From: Flavobacteriaceae bacterium PS02336
Lineage (GTDB): Bacteria > Bacteroidota > Bacteroidia > Flavobacteriales > Flavobacteriaceae
NCBI GenBank assembly: GCA_029960065.1
Contig: JASCOF010000004.1
Coordinates: 62,001 to 126,000, forward strand
Reading direction: 5' to 3'
DNA length: 64,000 nt
Position numbers and translations under genes: made by a program. Below the pieces are notes generated by a model. The model worked only from the letters and a program-made list of their open reading frames with translations. It was not told the DNA's origin and made no database searches. Each line of letters opens with the position of its first letter. Within the stretch, counting starts at the first letter, position 1. This document shows, piece by piece, positions 56,483 to 64,000 of the stretch.

Positions 56483-57015
56483 TTGAAAAAGATTTTGTTT
56501 TAAAAAAATACGGTTTGACTACTAGATTAGTGACTGAAAAGGATGCTGAATTTATTGTGGAATTACGGACTGATGAAAAATTAAGTCTTTTTTTAAATAA
56601 TACAAATTCCAATATTGATGACCAAGAAAAGTGGATTAAACAATATAAGATTCGTGAATCGAGAGGCGAAGAATACTATTTTGTGTTTTTAAATGAAGAT
56701 TTACCAATAGGACTTTGTCGTTTATACAGATTTGAGCCACTGACGTTTACAATTGGAAGCTGGATATTTTCTAGTGGTGCGCCAAAAGGGACTGCACTTT
56801 TGGGTGATATCATTACAAGAGAGATTGGATTTGATTTATTTCCGCAAAAAAAGTTGAAATTTGATGTAAGAAAAGGAAATAGAAATGTTTTAAAATATCA
56901 GCATATGTTTAAACCAGAGGTTGTTGGTGAAGATGCTGAAAATTTTTATTTCGAATTACAAAAAGCAGATTTTGAAAAATATAAAGTCAAATTTTTAAGA
57001 ATGTTAACGAATTAA
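56479..57015 (+). CDS. GNAT family N-acyltransferase
   Basis: A 178-residue acyltransferase with the GNAT layout: TRLVTEKDAEFIVELRTDE at the start, the acyl-donor loop region around GAPKGTALLGDIITREI and the C-terminal DVRKGNRNVLKYQHMFKPEV, typical of Acetyltransf_3 proteins that modify amino sugars. It may transfer an acyl group to the 3-amino sugar made nearby. The donor could be acetyl-CoA or the acyl carrier protein encoded just downstream. Confidence 0.85.
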   Translation: MIEKDFVLKKYGLTTRLVTEKDAEFIVELRTDEKLSLFLNNTNSNIDDQEKWIKQYKIRESRGEEYYFVFLNEDLPIGLCRLYRFEPLTFTIGSWIFSSGAPKGTALLGDIITREIGFDLFPQKKLKFDVRKGNRNVLKYQHMFKPEVVGEDAENFYFELQKADFEKYKVKFLRMLTN

Positions 57016-57019
57016 AATT

Positions 57020-57259
57020 ATGAATAATATAGAAAAATATAGTGCTATTTTTTGTGATGCATTAGAAGTTGAAAATAAAGATCTTGTAGGTCTTAAATAT
57101 CAAGATGTAATAGGTTGGGATTCAATTGGGCATATGAATTTAATTTCAGAATTAGAAGAAGGTTTTGATATTATGTTGGAAACAGATGATATTGTTGACT
57201 TTTCTTCTTTCGAAAAAGGCATGGAAATATTAAACGAGAAATATGGGATTCAGTTCTAG
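57020..57259 (+). CDS. Acyl carrier protein
   Basis: A 79-residue four-helix carrier. The phosphopantetheine attachment site is Ser35 in GWDSIGHMNLISELE. It is not the housekeeping AcpP: the site reads DSIGH rather than DSLD, and it lies within a sugar cluster. It presumably holds a special acyl group for the ligase, reductase or LuxE/LuxC enzymes next door. The following gene overlaps it by 17 bases. Confidence 0.93.
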   Translation: MNNIEKYSAIFCDALEVENKDLVGLKYQDVIGWDSIGHMNLISELEEGFDIMLETDDIVDFSSFEKGMEILNEKYGIQF

Positions 57260-57983
57260 ATTACTTAGTGGAAAAGTAGCGTTGGTTACTGGTGCTGGAA
57301 AAGGTATAGGTAAGGCAATTGTTGATAGCTTTCTTGAAGAGGGTGCAAAAGTGTACGCTGTTACTAAAACAATTAATAGCCTTTCAGAATATTCTAGTAA
57401 CGAATTACTGATCCCATGTTATTTAGATGTGACTAATCAAGAGGCTGTCAAAGAATTATTTATAAAAATTAAGAAAGAAGAGAATAAACTTGATATTCTT
57501 GTTAATAATGCCGGAGTAATGCAGGACGCCTTACTAGGTATGATTACAGAAAAGCAAATTCAAGAAACTTTTTCAGTTAATGTTTTTGCTGTAATTAATT
57601 TTATGCAGTATGCTAGTAAATTGATGAAAAAATCACAAAGCGGTTCCATAATTAATATTTCTTCAATTATGGGTATCCATGGTAATCGAGGACAGTCAGT
57701 TTATTCAGCTAGTAAAGGAGCTATAAATTCTTTAACAAAATCTGCTTCTAAAGAATTAAGTATGTATTCCATTCGAGTTAACGCTGTAGCGCCTGGAGTG
57801 ATTGAAACAGAGTTGATTAAAGATATACCGGATGTTATAATGGAAAAAAAAATCTCTCAAATTGGTATGGGCAGAATAGGTAGTCCTTCAGAAGTGGCTG
57901 ATGCTATTGTTTACCTTGCTTCCGATTTATCGAGATATGTAAGTGGACAAATTATCGGTATAGATGGTTCAATGTCTTTTTAA
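57243..57983 (+). CDS. FabG-like short-chain dehydrogenase (3-oxoacyl-ACP reductase type)
   Basis: A 246-residue Rossmann oxidoreductase. NADP motif TGAGKGIGKAIVDSF, NNAG (ILVNNAGVMQDALL), the catalytic Ser and YSASKGAINSLTKSA, and AVAPGVIETEL are all present, closest to FabG. In context it may reduce a 3-oxoacyl group on the neighbouring carrier to 3-hydroxyacyl. The start overlaps the carrier gene by 17 bases; no later ATG preserves the NADP-binding strand. Confidence 0.9.
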   Translation: MGFSSRLLSGKVALVTGAGKGIGKAIVDSFLEEGAKVYAVTKTINSLSEYSSNELLIPCYLDVTNQEAVKELFIKIKKEENKLDILVNNAGVMQDALLGMITEKQIQETFSVNVFAVINFMQYASKLMKKSQSGSIINISSIMGIHGNRGQSVYSASKGAINSLTKSASKELSMYSIRVNAVAPGVIETELIKDIPDVIMEKKISQIGMGRIGSPSEVADAIVYLASDLSRYVSGQIIGIDGSMSF

Positions 57984-57993
57984 AATTTAATTA

Positions 57994-59385
57994 ATGACTT
58001 CAAATTTTTTTGATAAAAGTATAGCGATTGATGATTCGGGTAATCATTTAATTAATTCTGATGTGGATTATCTTAATGAGAAATTCAAAGTTATAATCGG
58101 AGAAAGAAAATTATTATTTTCGTTATCCAATAACACTATAGGGTCTTTGTGTGGGTATCTTTCTTTTTATAATACTAAAAATGTTCCATTATTATTAGAT
58201 GCAACAATTGATTTTGAGTTGTTTAAAGAATTGATAGGAAAATATAAACCTAATTTTTTATGGGTTCCTGCTAATAGAGATGATATAATTTCTCAATATG
58301 ATGTTGTTTTTGAAAAATATAGCTTTGTTTTGTTGAAAACTTCTTTTGACATAAAACATAAGTTGTTTCCTGAATTGGCATTACTACTTACAACTTCTGG
58401 TTCGACAGGAAGTCCTAAATTGGTTAGGGTTACGTATAAAAATATTATATCTAATGCTAACTCAATTGGTGAATATTTAGGAATAACGCAGGAGGAAAAA
58501 CCGATAACTTCACTTCCAATGTATTATTCGTTCGGATTATCTGTTATTAATAGTCATATTTTAAAGGGAGCTACCATTTTACTTACTAATCGTAGTATTA
58601 TGGAAAAAGAATTTTGGCAATTTTTAAATGATCATAAAGCTACTTCTATTGCGGGTGTACCTTTTACTTATAAAGTTTTGAAAAAATTGCGATTTTTTAA
58701 AATGGAATTGCCATCGCTTAAGACGTTATTACAAGCTGGAGGCAAACTTTCAGAAGATCTAGTTTTTGAATTTGCGAATTATTGTAAAAGCAATAATAAA
58801 AATTTTTTTGTAATGTATGGCCAAACAGAGGCTACTGCAAGAATGAGTTATCTACCTAGTGAAAGTGTCTTAGATAATATTTCCAGTATCGGTATTCCAA
58901 TACCTAATGGAGAATTTCATATTGTTGATGAAAATGGAAAGGATGTTAATCAAGCAAACATTTTAGGAGAGTTGGTTTATAAGGGAGATAATGTTACTCT
59001 TGGTTATGCTGAATCCTACGATGATTTATCAAAAGGAGATGAAAATAAGGGTGTGCTTTTTACAGGTGATTTGGCTAAGCGAGATGAGCGTGGTTTTTAT
59101 CATATAGTAGGAAGAAAAAAGAGATTTATCAAAATTTTTGGTAATAGAATTAATCTTGATGAAGTCGAGCAATTAATTAAAACTATTGTTGATGATGTAG
59201 CTTGTGTAGGAGAAGATGATAGTATGATTATATATACAACACATAAAAACTACGCTCAGGAGATAAGAAGCTTTATATCATTAAAAACAGGATTAAATCA
59301 TAGTGCTTTTTTAGTTAAAGAAATTGACGAGATACCATTAAATTCTTCAGGAAAAATTCTTTATTCAGCTCTCACTTTAAACTAA
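57994..59385 (+). CDS. AMP-dependent acyl ligase
   Basis: A 463-residue ANL-superfamily adenylating enzyme. The phosphate loop is TTSGSTGSPKLVRVTYK, followed by YGQTEATARMSYLP, GELVYKGDNVTLGYAES, LFTGDLAKRDERGFYHIVGRKKRFIK and the C-terminal Lys in NSSGKILY. It is shorter than typical acyl-CoA synthetases (about 500-550), and could load an acid onto the neighbouring carrier protein. Substrate unknown. Confidence 0.9.
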   Translation: MTSNFFDKSIAIDDSGNHLINSDVDYLNEKFKVIIGERKLLFSLSNNTIGSLCGYLSFYNTKNVPLLLDATIDFELFKELIGKYKPNFLWVPANRDDIISQYDVVFEKYSFVLLKTSFDIKHKLFPELALLLTTSGSTGSPKLVRVTYKNIISNANSIGEYLGITQEEKPITSLPMYYSFGLSVINSHILKGATILLTNRSIMEKEFWQFLNDHKATSIAGVPFTYKVLKKLRFFKMELPSLKTLLQAGGKLSEDLVFEFANYCKSNNKNFFVMYGQTEATARMSYLPSESVLDNISSIGIPIPNGEFHIVDENGKDVNQANILGELVYKGDNVTLGYAESYDDLSKGDENKGVLFTGDLAKRDERGFYHIVGRKKRFIKIFGNRINLDEVEQLIKTIVDDVACVGEDDSMIIYTTHKNYAQEIRSFISLKTGLNHSAFLVKEIDEIPLNSSGKILYSALTLN

Positions 59386-59423
59386 AAAGATTAATGTTAT
59401 TTAAATTATAAGTTAGATTCATT

Positions 59424-60506
59424 ATGAATGGAATTGCACAAATGGAGGGACTTGATCCATATTCTCTTTCAAACGAAAATAAAAAAGAAATATTAAATTC
59501 TATTTTAAAAGAATTAACGATAAATCATTACAATTCGTGTTTGGAATATAAAAAAATGTTAGATGCTTCTAATGTTAACATAGAAGAATTGCCTAGCTAT
59601 GAATATTTACCTTATTTACCAGTTAGATTGTTTAAAGAATTAGATTTATTAAGTATAGAATCCGATGATATTATAAAGACAATGACTTCATCTGGTACTT
59701 CAGGGCAAAAGGTTTCTAAAATTTTTCTAAATAAGGAGACTGCATCTAATCAGACCAAAGTATTAACAAAAATAGTCTCTTCTTTTATTGGTAAGAAAAG
59801 AATACCAATGTTAATATTAGATAGTTCAGAAGTTGTTAGGAATAGAGCCATGTTTTCAGCCAGAGGTGCTGGTGTTTTAGGTTTTTCAATGTTTGGATCT
59901 AAAAGACTCTATGCTTTAGATGATAAAATGAATCTGAAAATAGATGAAATTGAGGCTTTTTTGAATGAGTTTAAAGGACAGCCTATTTTTGTTTTTGGCT
60001 TTACATTTATGATTTGGCAGCATTTTTACAAAGAATTAGTTAAAACAGCCTACAAACCTGATTTATCTAAAGCTATTTTAATTCATGGCGGTGGTTGGAA
60101 AAAATTAATAAGTGAATCTATTTCAACAGAGTCATTTAAAAAAGCGTTGTATAATGTATGTGGCATAAATAAAGTTTATGACTATTATGGTATGGTTGAG
60201 CAGACAGGATCTATTTATATGGAATGTGAACAAGGGCATTTGCATACATCCATTTTTTCGGATATTATCATTAGGAGACCGACAGATTTTTCAATAGCAG
60301 AAATAGGAGAAGTGGGTATAATTCAAGTAATTTCAGTATTGCCTGAAAGTTATCCGGGACATCTTCTTTTAACAGAAGATGAAGGTATTTTATTAGGAGA
60401 AGATAATTGTCTTTGTGGGCGTTTGGGTAAATATTTTAAAATTTTAGGAAGAATAAAGGATGCAGAAATACGAGGATGCAGTGATACATATGCAGAACAA
60501 TTTTAA
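59424..60506 (+). CDS. LuxE-like acyl-protein synthetase
   Basis: A 360-residue member of the LuxE/acyl-protein synthetase family of adenylating enzymes. SSGTSGQKVSKIFLN is the phosphate loop, and FVFGFTFMIWQHFYKEL, ILIHGGGWKKLISESI and YDYYGMVEQTGSIY are the LuxE-type core. In luminous bacteria LuxE activates a fatty acid and passes it to LuxC. The final bases overlap the luxC-like gene by 47, a strong sign of paired function. No luciferase gene is present. Confidence 0.9.
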   Translation: MNGIAQMEGLDPYSLSNENKKEILNSILKELTINHYNSCLEYKKMLDASNVNIEELPSYEYLPYLPVRLFKELDLLSIESDDIIKTMTSSGTSGQKVSKIFLNKETASNQTKVLTKIVSSFIGKKRIPMLILDSSEVVRNRAMFSARGAGVLGFSMFGSKRLYALDDKMNLKIDEIEAFLNEFKGQPIFVFGFTFMIWQHFYKELVKTAYKPDLSKAILIHGGGWKKLISESISTESFKKALYNVCGINKVYDYYGMVEQTGSIYMECEQGHLHTSIFSDIIIRRPTDFSIAEIGEVGIIQVISVLPESYPGHLLLTEDEGILLGEDNCLCGRLGKYFKILGRIKDAEIRGCSDTYAEQF

Positions 60507-61716
60507 AAATGTAGATATATTATTTCCAGATTTTTTGGATATTAAAGCTTTAACAAATGGAGATAAAAATGTTCCGTATTCAGATGAAGTTGTTGATTTT
60601 TTAAATCAACTTTCTTCTATTTTGATGAAAGATTCTGAATCAAGAGCGTATCCTGATGTAATTACTTTTGCTTTTTTTTGTAGAAAAGCGAATATACTTA
60701 ATTTGAAAAAAAAATATCAGTCAGACAATATTCGATTTGGTAGAGGTTTATTATTTCATATTGCACCTTCCAATGTGCCAGTGAATTTTGCGTATTCACT
60801 TATCTGTGGATTATTATCTGGTAATTCAAACGTAGTTCGTCTACCGTCTAAAGATTTTAAGCAAGTTGATATAATCTTAAAAGCTTTAAAGAAAGTGACT
60901 AAAGATGTATCTTTTGAGTCTTTCGAAAAAAAAATCTTGTTAATTAGGTATAATAGAGATAATGATGTTACTAAATATTTGTCTGCTATTTGTGATGTGC
61001 GAATAATATGGGGAGGTGATGAGACTATTAATTTGATAAGAAATAATAATCCTTTAGCGCCTAGAGCTTTTGATATAACATTTGCAGATCGATATTCAAT
61101 TTGCGCGATTAATACGGTAAATTATCTAAACGATGTGAATATCAATGGGAAAGAATTTACTAATAAAATAGCTGAGCTTTTTTATAACGATACTTATCTA
61201 TTTGATCAAAATGCATGTACCGCCCCTCATTTAATTGTTTGGGTAGGAAATAAAGATAGGGTTGAAGAGGCTAAAAAAACGTTTTGGTCAGCTATGGACA
61301 GACTTCTTAAAAGTAAGTATAGTGTATCAGCAGTTTTAGCTATTGATAAATTAACTAATTTTTATACGCAAGCTGTTTTTATGGACGTTAATATAGAAGG
61401 AGGTTCTGATAATCTGTTATGGAGAGTTAATGTAAATGCTTTGACAGAGAATATTGAAAATTTTAGATGTCCTGCTGGTTATTTTTCCGAATTTTATGTA
61501 GAGAACTTAAATTTTATATCTAAAGTAGTTAACAAAAAATATCAAACAATGGCTTACTATGGTTTTGATAAGGAGGAATTATTGTTATTTGTTAATGACA
61601 AATCACTTTCAGGAATAGACAGAGTTGTTCCTGTAGGAAAAACTACCGATTTTTCTTTAATTTGGGATGGTTATGATTTGGTTAATATGTTTACAAGGCA
61701 GGTTTCGGTTTTATAA
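60460..61716 (+). CDS. LuxC-like acyl-CoA/acyl-protein reductase
   Basis: A 418-residue aldehyde-dehydrogenase-fold reductase of the LuxC family, which reduces an activated acyl group to an aldehyde with NADPH. FHIAPSNVPVNFAYSLICGL is the nucleotide-binding signature, and the catalytic Cys253 lies in FDQNACTAPHLIVWVG. An alternative start at 60490 would reduce the overlap with luxE from 47 to 17 bases. The aldehyde could be used by the downstream sugar enzymes; this is inferred. Confidence 0.92.
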   Translation: MQKYEDAVIHMQNNFKNVDILFPDFLDIKALTNGDKNVPYSDEVVDFLNQLSSILMKDSESRAYPDVITFAFFCRKANILNLKKKYQSDNIRFGRGLLFHIAPSNVPVNFAYSLICGLLSGNSNVVRLPSKDFKQVDIILKALKKVTKDVSFESFEKKILLIRYNRDNDVTKYLSAICDVRIIWGGDETINLIRNNNPLAPRAFDITFADRYSICAINTVNYLNDVNINGKEFTNKIAELFYNDTYLFDQNACTAPHLIVWVGNKDRVEEAKKTFWSAMDRLLKSKYSVSAVLAIDKLTNFYTQAVFMDVNIEGGSDNLLWRVNVNALTENIENFRCPAGYFSEFYVENLNFISKVVNKKYQTMAYYGFDKEELLLFVNDKSLSGIDRVVPVGKTTDFSLIWDGYDLVNMFTRQVSVL

Positions 61717-61734
61717 TTAATTTACATACAAATA

Positions 61735-62832
61735 ATGATTAAATTTTTAGATTTACAAAAGATAAACGCACAATATAAAACAGAATTAACAAAGGCTTTT
61801 AATCGTGTTTTAGATTCTGGCTGGTATATTATGGGGGCTGAGTTAAAATTGTTTGAAACAGATTTTGCTAATTATTGTGGAACAAAACATGCTATTGGGG
61901 TTGCAAATGGTTTGGACGCACTCATTCTAATTATTAGAGCGTATAAAGAAATGGGAATATTTCATGATGGGGATGAAATTTTAGTTCCGTCAAACACTTA
62001 TATTGCAAGTATTTTGGCTATTTCTGCTAATAATTTGGTGCCTATTTTAGTTGAACCAAAGTTAGAGACTTTCAATATTGATGTTTTATTGCTTGAGTCA
62101 AAAATTACTTCTAAAACAAAAGCAATATTGCCAGTACATCTTTATGGACAGTTATGTGATATGCCCAATATTAATGCAATTGCTAAAAAGTATAATCTTA
62201 AAGTTATAGAAGATTGCGCTCAAGCACATGGAGCAATATTAGAAAATAAAAAAGCCGGTAATTGGGGAGATGCAGCTGGTTTTAGTTTTTATCCAGGTAA
62301 AAATTTAGGGGCTTTAGGAGATGCAGGAGCAATTACGACGAATGATGATGATCTAGCGAGCTGTTTAAGAGCATTGTTAAACTATGGGTCTCAAGTGAAA
62401 TATAAGAATTTGTATAAAGGTGTAAATAGTCGTTTAGATGAATTACAGGCAGCCTTATTAAATGTTAAATTGAATAATTTAGATGAAGAGACTACCGTTA
62501 AACGTAAAATAGCTGGAAGGTATTTAACTGAGATAAGAAACCCAAAAATCATTTTGCCTAAAGTTGTAATTGATTTGGCTCATGTTTGGCATTTATTTGT
62601 AATTATGACAAACAAAAGAGAAGAGTTACAAGAATATCTAAGCGATAATGGAGTTCAAACTGTAATTCATTATCCAATACCTCCACATAAGCAAGAAGCT
62701 TACAAAGAGTGGAATGATATGAGTTTTCCAATTTCAGAATTAATCCATCAGACGGTCATAAGTTTACCTTTAAGTGCTGTTATGACATCTGAAGAAGTAG
62801 ATGAAGTTATTAATGTTTTGAACGCTTATTAA
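61735..62832 (+). CDS. fdtB: DegT/DnrJ/EryC1-type sugar aminotransferase
   Basis: A 365-residue PLP-dependent aminotransferase. The family opening [29 protein letters not shown] and the PLP lysine Lys189 in [16 protein letters not shown] are clear. With RfbB and an FdtA-type isomerase in the same operon, the expected reaction is 3-amination of a dTDP-3-keto-6-deoxyhexose (FdtB/QdtB). The C4 configuration is undetermined. The TTG-initiated flippase gene begins nine bases later. Confidence 0.9.
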   Translation: MIKFLDLQKINAQYKTELTKAFNRVLDSGWYIMGAELKLFETDFANYCGTKHAIGVANGLDALILIIRAYKEMGIFHDGDEILVPSNTYIASILAISANNLVPILVEPKLETFNIDVLLLESKITSKTKAILPVHLYGQLCDMPNINAIAKKYNLKVIEDCAQAHGAILENKKAGNWGDAAGFSFYPGKNLGALGDAGAITTNDDDLASCLRALLNYGSQVKYKNLYKGVNSRLDELQAALLNVKLNNLDEETTVKRKIAGRYLTEIRNPKIILPKVVIDLAHVWHLFVIMTNKREELQEYLSDNGVQTVIHYPIPPHKQEAYKEWNDMSFPISELIHQTVISLPLSAVMTSEEVDEVINVLNAY

Positions 62833-62841
62833 AGTAAAATT

Positions 62842-64000
62842 TTGAAATTAATTAAAACTTCTTTATTTTCTGGAATTATTACGCTTATTCGTATTTCTTC
62901 AGGATTTATTTCAAGTAAGGTAATTGCTATTTATACAGGTACAAGCGGAGTAGCTTTGGTAGGTGCTTTCTCGAATTTTATAAGTATAGTACTTACTTTT
63001 GCAAATGGAGCAATAAACACTGGGGTTATTAAATATACTGCTGAGTATGATGAGGATAAGGAGAAGTTAAAATCCTTGTTCAGTACTTCATTAAAAATTA
63101 GTTTTTATTGTTCGGGGATAGTTGGTATTTTATTATTATTATTTTCATCTTTTTTTTCCAACTTGGTGTTTGTCACGGACACGTACTCTTATTTAATTAA
63201 GATTTTTGGAGGTACAATAATTTTGTATTCTTTAAATTCTTTGTTGATCGCTATATTAAATGGAAAGAAACAAATTAAGGTATATACAATAGTAAATACA
63301 ATAGGTAGTATTGTTGGTTTGTTGTTTACTTTAATCTTGGTATATTTTTTTAAGTTGGAAGGTGCATTGTACGCTCTTGTTCTTTCACAGTCAATCGTAT
63401 TTTTTGTAACAGTTTTTATGATTGCAAAAAGTGATTGGTACAATATCAATTACTTTAAAAATAGATTTGATGTAGATATTTTTAAAAAATTGTCCCATTA
63501 TAGTTTGATGGCTATTGTCACTGCCTTGACAGTGCCAGTTTCACAAATTGTTTTAAGGAATATGTTGATAGGTTCCTTAGGAATAGAATCTGCTGGTATT
63601 TGGCAGGGAATGATGCGTATTTCAGATGGATATTTGATGTTGATTACATCTTCTTTGGCAACTTATTATTTACCCAAATTAGCCTCTTTACATACTGATG
63701 AAGAATTAAGATTTGAAATAAAACAAGGCTATAAAATAATTCTACCAGCCGTTTTTTTTAGTTGCATAGTTATATATTTTTTGAGATTTCTAATTATAAG
63801 AGTATTATTTACTTCTGATTTTAATCAAATGAGTGATTTGTTTTTTTATCAATTACTTGGTGATTTTTTTAAAATGAGTTCTTGGATTTTAGGATATTTA
63901 CTTTTGGCCAAGTCTATGACAAAATTATTTATTATTACAGAGATAATTTTTAGTTTTTTATATGTTGTATTTGGGTTTTTATTCGTTGAATATTTTGGAA
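62842..64000 (+). CDS. O-antigen/oligosaccharide flippase, Wzx-like (truncated by the window edge)
   Basis: An open frame of at least 386 codons running off the right edge. It starts at a TTG (62842), in the reading KLIKTSLFSGIITLIRISSG, which matches the N-terminus of flavobacterial O-antigen translocases, as recalled. About ten hydrophobic segments alternate with short charged loops (YTAEYDEDKEKLKSL, ILNGKKQIKVY), and AIYTGTSGVALVGAFSNF is family-like. It should flip lipid-linked repeat units across the inner membrane. No ATG lies close to this point. Confidence 0.88.
   Translation, partial: MKLIKTSLFSGIITLIRISSGFISSKVIAIYTGTSGVALVGAFSNFISIVLTFANGAINTGVIKYTAEYDEDKEKLKSLFSTSLKISFYCSGIVGILLLLFSSFFSNLVFVTDTYSYLIKIFGGTIILYSLNSLLIAILNGKKQIKVYTIVNTIGSIVGLLFTLILVYFFKLEGALYALVLSQSIVFFVTVFMIAKSDWYNINYFKNRFDVDIFKKLSHYSLMAIVTALTVPVSQIVLRNMLIGSLGIESAGIWQGMMRISDGYLMLITSSLATYYLPKLASLHTDEELRFEIKQGYKIILPAVFFSCIVIYFLRFLIIRVLFTSDFNQMSDLFFYQLLGDFFKMSSWILGYLLLAKSMTKLFIITEIIFSFLYVVFGFLFVEYFG

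Noticed and set aside
57020..57259. Housekeeping AcpP
   Set aside because: No fabD, fabF or plsX is nearby and the attachment site reads DSIGH; it belongs to the sugar cluster.
59424..61716. Bioluminescence operon
   Set aside because: LuxE-like and LuxC-like genes are present, but there is no luxA, luxB or luxD and the neighbours are sugar genes.
63189..63449. Minus-strand reading frame within the flippase
   Set aside because: It lies opposite a long membrane-protein frame and has no promoter or motif.

Overview
The window is chromosomal DNA of a Flavobacterium-like member of the Bacteroidota. The evidence is the AT-rich sequence, a SusC/SusD outer-membrane pair, Bacteroidota promoter boxes (TTG or TTTG, about 20 nt, then TAnnTTTG), start codons preceded by A-rich DNA rather than a Shine-Dalgarno sequence, signal peptides ending in FSQ or AQ, and zinc-free versions of ribosomal proteins bL36, uS14 and uS4. 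The species cannot be named from the sequence alone. No tRNA, rRNA, CRISPR array, transposase or phage gene was found.

Layout. 1-9 kb: housekeeping and envelope genes (a truncated secreted protein, an Mpl-type Mur ligase, a DUF1287 lipoprotein, radC, a YjjG-type phosphatase, rarA, a rhomboid protease, a DUF2490 barrel, rlmB and two unknown secreted proteins). 9.3-15.8 kb: an orphan SusD/SusC pair and a short Omp85-type barrel, all on the minus strand. 15.9-33.4 kb: the str, S10, spc and alpha ribosomal clusters in classical order (rpsL to rplQ, with fusA, secY, infA and rpoA). This block is interrupted by a strong terminator after rpsJ, by an internal promoter before rpsH, and by stem-loops ahead of rpsH, rpsD and rplQ. 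33.6-41.6 kb: carA, eno, gltA, two amidinotransferase-fold hydrolases (one CtlX-like), marC, a CoA-binding protein and recR. 41.6-64 kb: a large capsule or exopolysaccharide locus that runs off the right edge inside a flippase gene.

The polysaccharide locus has two transcriptional parts. The first (wza-like lipoprotein, tyrosine autokinase, UDP-GlcNAc 4-epimerase, UDP-glucose dehydrogenase, UpxY/NusG-like antiterminator) ends at a terminator. The second begins with a strong promoter and a compact leader that can fold into a three-way junction. It encodes a TviB-type dehydrogenase, ManC, RfbB, a second and larger export protein, and a second chain-length protein without a kinase. An AT-richer, tightly overlapping block follows: a TagD-like cytidylyltransferase, two FdtA-like ketoisomerases, a GNAT acyltransferase, an acyl carrier protein, a FabG-like reductase, an AMP-ligase, a LuxE-like protein, a LuxC-like reductase, a DegT-type aminotransferase and the flippase.

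Together these genes could supply UDP-GlcA, UDP-GalNAcA, GDP-mannose and a dTDP-3-amino-3,6-dideoxyhexose, polymerise and export the product, and decorate it with an unusual acyl or reduced-acyl group made on the dedicated carrier protein. The carrier/ligase/LuxE/LuxC module without luciferase, and the structured leader next to the UpxY gene, are the two most interesting features. All functions are inferred from motifs and context; no database search was run.
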